64,000 nt of DNA from Streptomyces asoensis (lineage in GTDB: Bacteria; Actinomycetota; Actinomycetes; Streptomycetales; Streptomycetaceae), in NCBI RefSeq assembly GCF_013085465.1, contig NZ_CP049838.1, forward strand, positions 7,192,001 through 7,256,000. Reading direction: 5' to 3'. Made by a program: the position numbers and the translations under genes. Position 1 is the first letter of the stretch. Each line of letters opens with the position of its first letter. Below are positions 18,303 to 26,935 of the stretch, one piece after another. Under the pieces are notes generated by a model, which had not been told where the DNA came from, ran no database searches, and was given only the letters and a program-made list of their open reading frames with translations.

Positions 18303-19315
18303 GGCCGGGGTCCGCTCTGCCCGCCCCGGCCGGGCGGCCCGGGGGACCGGTGCAGTGTCTGGTGGTCGATGTCGGCCGCGCACTGCGCGATGGATTCCAC
18401 CGCCTTGAGCGCGAAGGCGAGATCGCCGGACCGGTCGCCGGTCAGACTGACCTCGAGGGTCTGGCTTCCCGCGACGGTCACCTTCAGCAGCCCGTCGGTG
18501 GTGTGCGCCGAGGACGGGTACAGCACATGCAGGGTCACCGGGACCCGGCCGGCCCAGACCACCTGGCCGGTCACCGCGATCCGGTCCGAGCGCACGACAT
18601 GGCGCAGCCCGCTGTACTTCGCTATCAGGTCCCGGTCACGGGCCAGCCGTTCCTGGCCCTGGGGCGAGTCGGTCCAGCCCGGCACCGACAACTGCACGGG
18701 CCCCTGCGTCGCCGGATCGGGGACCGCGACGGCCCCGCCCGCCGGGCCCGTCGGTCCCGGCGGCCCCTCGGCCACGATCAGGTTCTCTCCCGCCAGTTCG
18801 TAGTAGTGCCGGTCGCCCCGGACGAAGAGGAAGTGCCGGGCCGACGCGAATCCACGGCTGTCCGTGCCCAGGCTGGCGAAGAAGAAGTCGTGGTTGTGAC
18901 CCTGGGCGTTCACCGTGTCCCGGTATCCCTCGATGTCCCCGGAACTCAGGTTGCGCAGCTGGTTGGGATGGTGACTGTGCCAGCTGCCCAGATGCTCGAT
19001 CTCGGGGTACCGCTTCTCCAGCCGCCGGAACTCCTGGATCTGGAACTCGGTGTCGCCGCGGTGGAACGTGGGGGTGCGGTCCGCCCGCGGCCCGTCGTCG
19101 ATGTAGTCCACGACGTGCAGCTCCAGCCGTTCCATCGCCTCATGGCGCTCGTCCAGGCGTTCGGACCGCTTCGTGCCCCGGATGAACCCGACGTACTTGC
19201 CGCCCACCTCCACCGTCGGATGGCTGAGGATCTCCTGCGTGAAGCGATGCGTCACCCGGGGCCGTACGAAGACCCGCAGCGTGGCTGGGCATTTCTTCCG
19301 GGCTGTTCCGAACAT
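18299..19315 (-). CDS. JAB/JAMM (MPN) metalloprotease with extra C-terminal domain
   Basis: 338 aa from ATG 19315, 11 bp after the E1 stop. The N-terminal MPN domain has the acidic residue E36 in VEVGGKYVGFIRG and the zinc motif WHSHHPNQLRNLSSGD: H113, H115, S124 and D127. The spacing between the second His and the Ser is one residue longer than the usual H-x-H-x7-S-x2-D, owing to a double His. JAB enzymes remove ubiquitin-like proteins or mature their tails. After a collagen-like linker (GPPGPTGPAGGA, about residues 190-200) comes a second domain of about 120 residues, with VVWAGRVPVTLHVLYPSS, that I do not recognise; an RWD/E2-like fold is a guess. Confidence 0.85.
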   Translation of the reverse strand: MFGTARKKCPATLRVFVRPRVTHRFTQEILSHPTVEVGGKYVGFIRGTKRSERLDERHEAMERLELHVVDYIDDGPRADRTPTFHRGDTEFQIQEFRRLEKRYPEIEHLGSWHSHHPNQLRNLSSGDIEGYRDTVNAQGHNHDFFFASLGTDSRGFASARHFLFVRGDRHYYELAGENLIVAEGPPGPTGPAGGAVAVPDPATQGPVQLSVPGWTDSPQGQERLARDRDLIAKYSGLRHVVRSDRIAVTGQVVWAGRVPVTLHVLYPSSAHTTDGLLKVTVAGSQTLEVSLTGDRSGDLAFALKAVESIAQCAADIDHQTLHRSPGPPGRGGQSGPRP

Positions 19316-19326
19316 CTCCACCGTCC

Positions 19327-20184
19327 TCACTCGCTGCCCGTGTCGGGCTCGGTGGCCGGCCCACAGGCGAGATGGCACCCGGTGAGCGGCCGGAGCAGGA
19401 TGCGCGTGTTGTCGTACGAATTGCCGAAGAGGCCTTCGGCCCGGCGGATGCCGACGGTCAGCCAGTTGAAACTCGGCTGGAGCAGATACCGCGAACGGCG
19501 GCCGCCGAGCAGCGAGAGCACGTAGTGGGCGTGGTACGAGGCCACGATGGAGATGTCGGCGGCCAGCCCGGAAGCCGCGAAGTCGGTCTCGCCCAGGCCG
19601 TAGATCCGCTGCTGTTCCTCGTCGGTGAGTTCCAGCCAGTCGTCGAGGTCCAGGCCCCGGTCCATGCAGAACTTCAGCTTGCAGTCGTGGCAACCGGTCT
19701 CGCCCGGAAGATAGGCGTAGACCTCGCCGCCCAGTCCGGTGCGGAACACCATGCCGAAGACACACGGGACGCGGCTGCGCACACACAGCTCGTTGACGTA
19801 GTTGCGGGCCACGGCGTCGTCGACCGCGCACACCACCAGGGTCGCCCCGGCGATCGCCCGCTCGATCTCGGGGGACCTGGTCACGTCGTGCGCGAAGGGA
19901 TCGACCCGGCTCGCCGGGTTGCGGTCCACGAGCCATTCCGTGGCGATGTCGGTCTTGAGCCGCCCGAGGTCGCTGCGCCGCGCCGGATGTTTGACCAGGT
20001 TCTCCGGCTGGAGCACATCGGGGTCGAACAGCGCCCAGTCGCGGATGCCGCACATGGCCAGGCGCTCCATGACCACGGTGCCTCCGCTCCCCAGGCCGAC
20101 CAGGACGATCCTGGCCCGGCCCAGTTCGGAGGTGTCGAGGAGATAGTCGATGCGGGATGTGTCGAGCACCGCGTCAGCGGTCAT
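19327..20184 (-). CDS. E1-like ThiF-family adenylyltransferase
   Basis: 285 aa. The nucleotide-binding loop is VLVGLGSGGTVVMERL (GLGSGG at 31-35), followed by the Asp-rich strand ALFDPDVLQPENLVKH and the Arg/Lys pair in RRSDLGRLKTD that contacts ATP in E1 and MoeB/ThiF enzymes. A Cys pair at 165/168 (GCHDC) and another at 270/274 may hold zinc. E1 enzymes adenylate the C-terminus of a ubiquitin-like protein and often pass it on as a thioester. A single adenylation domain without a separate catalytic-Cys domain suggests a compact bacterial E1. It stands 33 bp after the E2 gene and 11 bp before the JAB gene, the order of known bacterial conjugation operons. Confidence 0.88.
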   Translation of the reverse strand: MTADAVLDTSRIDYLLDTSELGRARIVLVGLGSGGTVVMERLAMCGIRDWALFDPDVLQPENLVKHPARRSDLGRLKTDIATEWLVDRNPASRVDPFAHDVTRSPEIERAIAGATLVVCAVDDAVARNYVNELCVRSRVPCVFGMVFRTGLGGEVYAYLPGETGCHDCKLKFCMDRGLDLDDWLELTDEEQQRIYGLGETDFAASGLAADISIVASYHAHYVLSLLGGRRSRYLLQPSFNWLTVGIRRAEGLFGNSYDNTRILLRPLTGCHLACGPATEPDTGSE

Positions 20185-20217
20185 ACCAGGACCTCCTCAG
20201 ATGCCCGGTGGCCCCTG

Positions 20218-20658
20218 TCAGTGGGGCTGCTGCGGGCCCGGCCATACCTGCCGCTCGACCCAGATCTCGTACTTGTTGAGCCAGATCGCCGCCTTCGCGA
20301 CCACGGCGGCCGCCGAGAAGAAGGAGGACCACTGTCTGCGACGCATCACACAGATCGTGCCGTCCGCGTACATGTGCGGGTTCTTCACCGGCGTCCAGCC
20401 GTGCGGCCAGACCTGCGGAAGGCTGTGCGGATAGCCGTCGGGCAGATCGATCCAGATGTCGTACCTGGTGCCGGCGAACGTCCGCAGCGGGCCCCTGGCG
20501 ACCGCCCACGTACCCGCGCGCGGAGTCGTGGAGTCCAGGACGAACCTGGGGAAGTGCAGCGCCAGGATGCGTCTCTCCTCGGCCAGCCGGCCGCCCACCG
20601 GATCGGCGCCGATCACCAGGCTGCGGGTGACCTTGATGTCCCTCGCCTCGCCCGGCAT
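20218..20658 (-). CDS. E2-like ubiquitin-conjugating (UBC-fold) protein
   Basis: 146 aa from the ATG one base after the stop of the small upstream gene. The UBC fold is recognisable from YDIWIDLPDGYPHSLPQVWP, then NPHMYADGTICVM with the catalytic Cys at residue 103, preceded by the usual His of the H-x-Y-x-D-G block. The C-terminal helix WLNKYEIWVERQVWPG matches bacterial E2-like proteins from E2-E1-JAB operons. The E2 would receive a ubiquitin-like protein from the E1 and transfer it to a target. No E3 ligase is evident nearby. Confidence 0.85.
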   Translation of the reverse strand: MPGEARDIKVTRSLVIGADPVGGRLAEERRILALHFPRFVLDSTTPRAGTWAVARGPLRTFAGTRYDIWIDLPDGYPHSLPQVWPHGWTPVKNPHMYADGTICVMRRRQWSSFFSAAAVVAKAAIWLNKYEIWVERQVWPGPQQPH

Positions 20659-20659
20659 G

Positions 20660-20839
20660 TCAGGACCGGCCCGTCCGGGAGTACTCCCCCTTCTGGTCGG
20701 CGATGCCGACGATCGGCTTGTTGATGAACCCGGCGGGTGACTTTCCGGCGGCGTAGATGTTGCCGTCCTCACCGACCTCCACGAGGTCGTTGTCACCCAG
20801 CGAGGACAGCAGTTGCTCCGCCTCTGCGCGGCTCGTCAT
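20660..20839 (-). CDS. Small 59-aa protein, first gene of the conjugation operon
   Basis: Too short for routine gene calling but well placed. It starts at ATG 20839 after GGGGGGTTCTG and its stop is one base from the E2 start. The sequence begins MTSRAEAEQLLSSLG, continues through VEVGEDGNIYAAGK, and ends KGEYSRTGRS. It is acidic at the N-terminus and has no Cys. By position it is a candidate for the modifier that the E1 and E2 would handle. It is shorter than a normal beta-grasp domain and lacks a terminal Gly-Gly, although a Gly lies two residues before the end. It could also be a regulator or an adaptor. Confidence 0.65.
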   Translation of the reverse strand: MTSRAEAEQLLSSLGDNDLVEVGEDGNIYAAGKSPAGFINKPIVGIADQKGEYSRTGRS

Positions 20840-20978
20840 CAGAACCCCCCGATCGATCCGCAGATCCTGCGCCGAAAGCTAGCGGCACAGATAGGTGAAG
20901 TACCAACGAAAAAGACGAAGTGCTCTGTACGGGAAACAATGCGAAAAACTCCGCGCATTGGACGCTACGAGACGCACA

Positions 20979-20998
20979 TGGCCGACCATGTTCGGCCA
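20979..20998. promoter_or_regulatory. Inverted repeat upstream of dxr
   Basis: TGGCCGA and TCGGCCA are perfect arms around a 6-nt spacer, about midway between the divergent 59-aa gene and dxr. The surrounding 245-bp spacer is noticeably richer in A+T than its neighbours, as expected for a promoter region. The repeat may bind a dimeric regulator of either transcript. Confidence 0.4.
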
Positions 20999-21083
20999 CG
21001 CACGGTGGGGTCTACGCGACCGATGCACGTTCCCGGGGGACACCCCGGTCCTGCCGCGCACCCGTTGCGGCAACAATGGGGGG

Positions 21084-22337
21084 ATGAGTGACAGTCCAGC
21101 CCCCCTCGCCGACCCGCACCTCGTCTACGACCCGGTCGCGGGCGACGGTCCGAAGGACGTGGTGATCCTCGGCTCCACCGGTTCGATCGGCACCCAGGCC
21201 GTCGACCTCGTGCTGCGCAACCCGGACCGCTTCCGGGTGACCGGCCTGTCCGCCAACGGCGGCCGGGTCGCCCTCCTCGCCGAGCAGGCCCGCAGGCTGC
21301 GGGTACGGACCGTCGCGGTCGCCCGCGAGGACGTCGTGGCGGCCCTGCGCGAGGCACTCGCCGCCGAGTACGGGACGGGGGAGCCGCTCCCCGAGATCCT
21401 GGCCGGCCCGGAGGCCGCCACTCAGCTCGCCGCCTCCGACTGCCACACCGTTCTCAACGGCATCACGGGCTCCATCGGCCTCGCGCCCACCCTCGCCGCC
21501 CTGGAGGCGGGCCGCACCCTCGCGCTCGCCAACAAGGAGTCGCTCATCGTCGGCGGCCCGCTGGTCAAGGCGCTCGCGAAGCCCGGCCAGATCATCCCGG
21601 TGGACTCGGAGCACGCGGCCCTCTTCCAGGCTCTCGCCGCCGGCACCCGTGCGGATGTCCGCAAGCTGGTCGTCACCGCCTCCGGCGGCCCCTTCCGAGG
21701 CCGCACGAAGCAGCAGCTGGCGAACGTGACGGTCGAGGAAGCCCTCGCCCACCCCACCTGGTCCATGGGCCCGGTGATCACGATCAACTCCGCGACCCTG
21801 GTCAACAAGGGCCTGGAAGTCATCGAGGCGCACCTTCTCTACGACATTCCCTTCGACCGCATTGAGGTCGTCGTGCATCCCCAGTCGTATGTCCACTCGA
21901 TGGTGGAGTTCACGGACGGATCGACGCTGGCCCAGGCGACGCCCCCCGACATGGGAGGGCCGATCGCCGTCGGTCTGGGCTGGCCCCGGCGTGTCCCCGA
22001 CGCGGCGCCCGCCTTCGACTGGAGCACGGCGTCGACGTGGGAGTTCTTCCCGCTCGACAACGAGGCCTTCCCCTCGGTGAACCTCGCCCGGCACGTGGGC
22101 GAGCTCGCGGGCACGGCCCCGGCGGTGTTCAATGCCGCCAACGAGGAGTGTGTGGAGGCGTTCCGCAAGGGCGCCCTCCCGTTCAACGGGATCATGGAGA
22201 CCGTCACCCGGGTCGTGCAGGAGCACGGCACGCCGGCGACGGGAACTTCACTCACCGTGTCGGACGTCCTCGAAGCGGAGACCTGGGCACGGGCCCGGTC
22301 CCAGGAACTGACGGCTACCGCGGAGGCGCGTGCATGA
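21084..22337 (+). CDS. dxr: 1-Deoxy-D-xylulose 5-phosphate reductoisomerase
   Basis: 417 aa from ATG 21084; upstream readings would extend into the promoter region. The NADPH-binding motif [18 protein letters not shown] is at the N-terminus; the metal and substrate residues lie in [44 protein letters not shown] and [16 protein letters not shown] converts DXP to MEP, the committed step of the non-mevalonate isoprenoid pathway. ispG lies two genes downstream in the same direction. The stop overlaps the start of the M50 protease gene (ATGA). Confidence 0.97.
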   Translation: MSDSPAPLADPHLVYDPVAGDGPKDVVILGSTGSIGTQAVDLVLRNPDRFRVTGLSANGGRVALLAEQARRLRVRTVAVAREDVVAALREALAAEYGTGEPLPEILAGPEAATQLAASDCHTVLNGITGSIGLAPTLAALEAGRTLALANKESLIVGGPLVKALAKPGQIIPVDSEHAALFQALAAGTRADVRKLVVTASGGPFRGRTKQQLANVTVEEALAHPTWSMGPVITINSATLVNKGLEVIEAHLLYDIPFDRIEVVVHPQSYVHSMVEFTDGSTLAQATPPDMGGPIAVGLGWPRRVPDAAPAFDWSTASTWEFFPLDNEAFPSVNLARHVGELAGTAPAVFNAANEECVEAFRKGALPFNGIMETVTRVVQEHGTPATGTSLTVSDVLEAETWARARSQELTATAEARA

Positions 22338-23638
22338 CAGCCCTGATGATGATCCTCGGCATAGTCGTCTTCGCGGTCGGCCTGCTGATCTCGATCGCCT
22401 GGCACGAGCTGGGGCACCTGTCCACGGCCAAGCTCTTCGGCATCCGGGTACCGCAGTACATGGTCGGCTTCGGCCCGACGATCTTCTCCCGGAAGAAGGG
22501 CGAGACCGAGTACGGCGTCAAGGCGATCCCCTTCGGCGGCTACATCCGCATGATCGGCATGTTCCCGCCGGGCGACGACGGCCGGATCACGGCCCGCTCC
22601 ACCTCACCCTGGCGCGGCATGATCGAGGACGCCCGCTCGGCCGCGTACGAGGAGCTCCAGCCGGGCGACGAGACGCGCATGTTCTACACGCGCAAGCCGT
22701 GGAAACGGGTCATCGTGATGTTCGCGGGCCCCTTCATGAACCTGGTGCTCGCGGTGGGCCTGTTCCTCACCGTCCTGATGGGCTTCGGCATCCAGCAGCA
22801 GACCACCACCGTCAGCTCGATCTCCCCCTGCGTCATCTCGCAGAGCCAGAACCGCGACGAGTGCAAGTCGTCCGACCCGGCCTCCCCGGCCGCGGCCGCC
22901 GGCATGAAGCCGGGCGACAAGATCGTCTCCTTCGCCGGGGAGAGGACGGACGACTGGAACACGCTCTCCGACCTGATCCGGGTCAGCGCCGGCAAGGACG
23001 TGGCCATCGTCGTCGACCGGGGCGGCAAGGAACTGACCCTGCACACGACGATCGCCACCAACCAGGTCGCCAAGAAGGACTCCGACGGGACCTACGTCCA
23101 GGGCGAGTACATCAAGGCCGGCTTCCTCGGCTTCAGCGCGGCCACCGGCGTCGTCAAGCAGGACTTCGGCGACTCCGTGTCCTGGATGACCGACCGGGTG
23201 GGCGAGGCCGTCGACTCCATCGCCGCCCTCCCCGGCAAGATCCCGGCCCTGTGGAACGCCGCCTTCGACGGCGCTCCCCGCGAGCCCGACTCACCCATGG
23301 GCGTGGTCGGCGCGGCCCGCGTCGGCGGCGAGATCTTCACCCTGGACATCCCGGCCTCGCAGCAGCTGGCCATGGCCGTGATGCTGGTCGCGGGCTTCAA
23401 CCTCTCCCTGTTCCTCTTCAACATGCTCCCGCTGCTGCCGCTGGACGGCGGGCACATCGCGGGCGCCATGTGGGAGTCCCTGCGCCGCAATCTGGCCAAG
23501 GTCCTGCGCAGGCCGGACCCGGGCCCGTTCGACGTGGCGAAGCTGATGCCGGTGGCGTACGTGGTGGCAGGCATCTTCATCTGCTTCACGGTGCTGGTCC
23601 TCATCGCGGACGTGGTGAACCCGGTGCGCATCTCGTAG
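22334..23638 (+). CDS. M50 site-2 protease (RseP/Rip1-like)
   Basis: 434 aa. The zinc site is H24-E25-x-x-H28 in AWHELGHLS within the first membrane helix; the third ligand is D371 in [12 protein letters not shown]-like domain (about 165-250, beginning [19 protein letters not shown]) sits between helices. Four membrane segments are expected. Such proteases cut anti-sigma factors or other membrane regulators inside the bilayer. The position between dxr and ispG is the same as for Rip1 in Mycobacterium tuberculosis. A GC-rich hairpin follows the stop at 23665-23695. Confidence 0.93.
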   Translation: MTALMMILGIVVFAVGLLISIAWHELGHLSTAKLFGIRVPQYMVGFGPTIFSRKKGETEYGVKAIPFGGYIRMIGMFPPGDDGRITARSTSPWRGMIEDARSAAYEELQPGDETRMFYTRKPWKRVIVMFAGPFMNLVLAVGLFLTVLMGFGIQQQTTTVSSISPCVISQSQNRDECKSSDPASPAAAAGMKPGDKIVSFAGERTDDWNTLSDLIRVSAGKDVAIVVDRGGKELTLHTTIATNQVAKKDSDGTYVQGEYIKAGFLGFSAATGVVKQDFGDSVSWMTDRVGEAVDSIAALPGKIPALWNAAFDGAPREPDSPMGVVGAARVGGEIFTLDIPASQQLAMAVMLVAGFNLSLFLFNMLPLLPLDGGHIAGAMWESLRRNLAKVLRRPDPGPFDVAKLMPVAYVVAGIFICFTVLVLIADVVNPVRIS

Positions 23639-23664
23639 CCACCTGCTCGTCACACGTGGTTCGC

Positions 23665-23695
23665 GGCGGCCCGGGACGATATGTTCCGGGCCGCC
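23665..23695 (+). terminator. Hairpin after the M50 protease gene
   Basis: GGCGGCCCGG (23665-23674) and CCGGGCCGCC (23686-23695) form a perfect 10-bp stem with an 11-nt loop, 26 bp beyond the stop, followed by TTCC. It probably separates the dxr-protease transcript from ispG, which begins 158 bp later. Confidence 0.6.
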
Positions 23696-23852
23696 TTCCG
23701 TCGAGTGGGTTCGACGGCGGTGGAGGTCCCCCCGCCGAGTGGTTTCGAGGTGGGGGAGTGCTCGCGCCTGGGCCGGTGCCGTAATCTCGAAGCCTGGAAC
23801 CCGCCTACGACGGGACCTGGGCCTTGATCCACGACTTGGGGTTGCACAGCAG

Positions 23853-25010
<1,158 letters not shown>

Positions 25011-25031
25011 CTGTCCGGAACTTCAGGTCAA

Positions 25032-25053
25032 GGCCGGGCAAACCAGCCCGGCC
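25032..25053 (+). terminator. Stem-loop after ispG
   Basis: GGCCGGGC (25032-25039) and GCCCGGCC (25046-25053) form an 8-bp perfect stem with loop AAACCA, 21 bp after the ispG stop. No U-tract. Confidence 0.55.
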
Positions 25054-25079
25054 GTGCCGATCGCCTGCGCCGGGCCAGG

Positions 25080-25343
25080 CGAACTCAGCCCGTCCGGCGT
25101 TCGGGGACGGGCCGGTCCCGAGCTTCTGCGCTGGGCCAGGTGTATTCAGCCCGTCCGGCGTTCGGGGTCGGGCCGGTCCCGAGCTTCTGCGCTGGGCCAG
25201 GTGTATTCAGCCCGTCCGGCGTTCGGGGACGGGGCCTGGCCGTGCCGATCGTCTGCGCCGGGCCAGGTGAACTCAGCCCGTCCGGCGTTTGAGGACGAGG
25301 CCGTTCAGGCCGACAGCGGGGGTCTGGGGGCGGCAGCCCCCAG
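25080..25343 (+). repeat. Tandem intergenic repeat, four copies of a 61-66-bp unit
   Basis: Copies begin at about 25080, 25141, 25202 and 25268. Each contains CTCAGCCCGTCCGGCGTT or the TTCAG variant, followed by a GGGACGGG-like stretch; the first three end in CTGGGCCAGG or CCGGGCCAGG. The last copy differs: it runs GGCGTTTGAGGACGAGG and ends in a strong hairpin, CTGGGGGC (25324-25331) with GCCCCCAG (25336-25343). The final form resembles an abundant Streptomyces intergenic element known to me from other genomes. Confidence 0.75.
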
Positions 25344-25462
25344 GGGACGGCACGACACCCGACGGTCACAGCAGACGAACGCCAGCTGAACACAGGTCGG
25401 CACCGCCCAGCTTCCGCAGGTACAGTGCGGGGATCAGCAGACCTGAGTGTGAGGCCCCGCGC

Positions 25463-26311
25463 GTGTTGACCCAGACCACATCCCGGGTCCTCGAACCGAG
25501 CGACCTGGACGCCGCGCTCGCCGTCCTGGACCGCGAGCCGGTCGCCAACGCCTTCGTCACGTCCCGCGTACAGGTCGCGGGCCTCGACCCGTGGCGGCTC
25601 GGCGGCGAGATGTGGGGCTGGTACGAGGACGGCATGCTGACGTCCCTCTGCTACGCGGGCGCCAACCTCGTCCCGATCTGCGCGACACCGAGAGCGGTGC
25701 GGGCCTTCGCCGACCGCGCCCGCCGGGCGGGCCGCCGCTGCTCCTCGATCGTCGGCCCCGCCGAGCCCACGACCCAGCTGTGGCGCCTCCTCGAACCCCA
25801 CTGGGGCCCGGCCCGCGAGGTCCGCGCCCAACAGCCCCTCATGGTCACCGACCGCATGCCCACCGACATCGCCCCGGACCCCTACGTCCGCCGGGTCCGC
25901 AAGGACGAGATGGACACGATCATGCCGGCGTGCGTGGCGATGTTCACCGAGGAGGTCGGCGTCTCCCCGATGGCCGGCGACGGAGGCCTGCTCTACCAGG
26001 CCCGGGTGGCCGAACTCGTCGGCTCCGGGCGCTCGTTCGCCCGCCTCGACGACCGGGGCAGGGTCGCCTTCAAGGCGGAGATCGGCGCGGCGACCTCCCA
26101 CGCCTGCCAGATCCAGGGTGTGTGGGTGGCCCCGGAGTACCGGGGCCAGGGCCTGGCCGCCCCCGGCATGGCAGCGGTCCTGCGCTACGCCCTGGCCGAC
26201 GTGGCCCCGGTGGTCAGCCTCTACGTCAACGACTTCAACACCACGGCGAGGCGCACCTACAGGAGGGTGGGCTTCCAGGAGGTCGGCGCTTTCATGAGCG
26301 TCCTCTTTTAG
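25463..26311 (+). CDS. GNAT-family acetyltransferase with N-terminal DUF4081-like domain
   Basis: 282 aa from GTG 25463, with GTGAGG upstream. The N-terminal half (DLDAALAVLDREPVANAFV to VVGPAEPTTQLWRLLE-like sequence) matches the DUF4081 module. The C-terminal half has the GNAT acetyl-CoA loop VWVAPEYRGQGLAAPGMAAVL and ends SLYVNDFNTTARRTYRRVGF. It would acetylate an amine from acetyl-CoA; the acceptor is unknown. A similar gene lies beside ispG in mycobacteria (Rv2867c), so the position is conserved and the gene is probably housekeeping. Confidence 0.87.
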   Translation: MLTQTTSRVLEPSDLDAALAVLDREPVANAFVTSRVQVAGLDPWRLGGEMWGWYEDGMLTSLCYAGANLVPICATPRAVRAFADRARRAGRRCSSIVGPAEPTTQLWRLLEPHWGPAREVRAQQPLMVTDRMPTDIAPDPYVRRVRKDEMDTIMPACVAMFTEEVGVSPMAGDGGLLYQARVAELVGSGRSFARLDDRGRVAFKAEIGAATSHACQIQGVWVAPEYRGQGLAAPGMAAVLRYALADVAPVVSLYVNDFNTTARRTYRRVGFQEVGAFMSVLF

Positions 26312-26319
26312 TGCCCCTG

Positions 26320-26325
26320 TAGGCT
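26320..26325 (+). promoter_or_regulatory. Likely -10 element of a leaderless GNAT gene
   Basis: TAGGCT lies 7 bp before the ATG at 26333. Transcription from it would start at or next to the A of the start codon, giving a leaderless mRNA, a frequent arrangement in actinobacteria. No Shine-Dalgarno sequence is present. No clear -35 is seen. Confidence 0.5.
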
Positions 26326-26332
26326 CCCCGCC

Positions 26333-26863
26333 ATGGACCTCGTGATCGGCCCCTTGGACCTCCCCGCCCATGTGGACGAGGCCCTGGCCGTCCAAGCGAT
26401 CGCCTTCGGACTGGGCCCCGACGAGGTGGCCGTCCGCCGGCAGATCGTCCTGCGCCACATGGCGCACCCGGGTGCGAGAGCCTTCGGCGCGACCGTCGCA
26501 GAGCGACTCGTCGGCTTCGTCTACGGCATGCCCAACGACCGCACCCACTGGTGGTCCACGGTCGTCCAGCCCTACCTCCGGGCCCAGGGCAACGAGCACT
26601 GGCTGGACGACTCCTTCGTGATCACGGAACTGCACGTCCACCCCGCCCACCAGAACCGCGGCGCGGGCCGGGCCCTGATCACCACGATCACCGACACCGC
26701 GACCCAACCCCGCTCGATCCTCTCCGCGATCGACACCGAAAGCCCCGCCCGGGCGCTCTACCACTCCCTGGGCTACCAGGACCTGGCCCGCCGGGTGCTG
26801 TTCCCCAGCGCCCCCCGCCCGTACGCGGTGATGGGCGCCCCGCTGCCCCTCCTGCGCGGGTAA
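26333..26863 (+). CDS. GNAT-family N-acetyltransferase
   Basis: 176 aa. The acetyl-CoA-binding motif is VITELHVHPAHQNRGAGRAL (about residues 98-117), and the C-terminal SPARALYHSLGYQDLARRVLF is typical of GNAT strand 6-7. The N-terminal part (MDLVIGPLDLPAHVDEALAV) is short, so it is a single-domain enzyme. The acceptor is unknown. The start lacks a ribosome site but follows a TAGGCT box by 7 bp, favouring leaderless translation. It lies 21 bp downstream of the other GNAT gene and before proS. Confidence 0.85.
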   Translation: MDLVIGPLDLPAHVDEALAVQAIAFGLGPDEVAVRRQIVLRHMAHPGARAFGATVAERLVGFVYGMPNDRTHWWSTVVQPYLRAQGNEHWLDDSFVITELHVHPAHQNRGAGRALITTITDTATQPRSILSAIDTESPARALYHSLGYQDLARRVLFPSAPRPYAVMGAPLPLLRG

Positions 26864-26935
26864 CGGATTTCCGGCCCGCCACGCTCCCGGCTAACCTCCT
26901 AGCCACCACCCTTTTCCGGCAGGAGTACGAGAACC

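Larger units (their letters stand above)
25011..25462. other. Gene-free repeat-rich spacer after ispG
   Basis: 452 bp without a plausible gene. It holds a terminator-like stem-loop, four tandem copies of a 61-66-bp unit and a second G-rich hairpin. The last 110 bp before the GNAT start are ordinary sequence that should contain that gene's promoter; TACAGT near 25422 is a possible -10 element. Confidence 0.7.

Noticed and set aside
17583..20839. The E1/E2/JAB genes considered as a molybdopterin or thiamine sulfur-carrier set, or as CBASS
   Set aside because: No MoaD/ThiS-like carrier and no cofactor genes are present, the E2 has the UBC catalytic Cys block, and there is no CD-NTase cyclase.
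25080..25343. Tandem 61-66-bp units considered as a CRISPR array or origin iterons
   Set aside because: Units are directly adjacent with no unique spacers, no cas or replication gene is near, and the unit resembles a known dispersed element.
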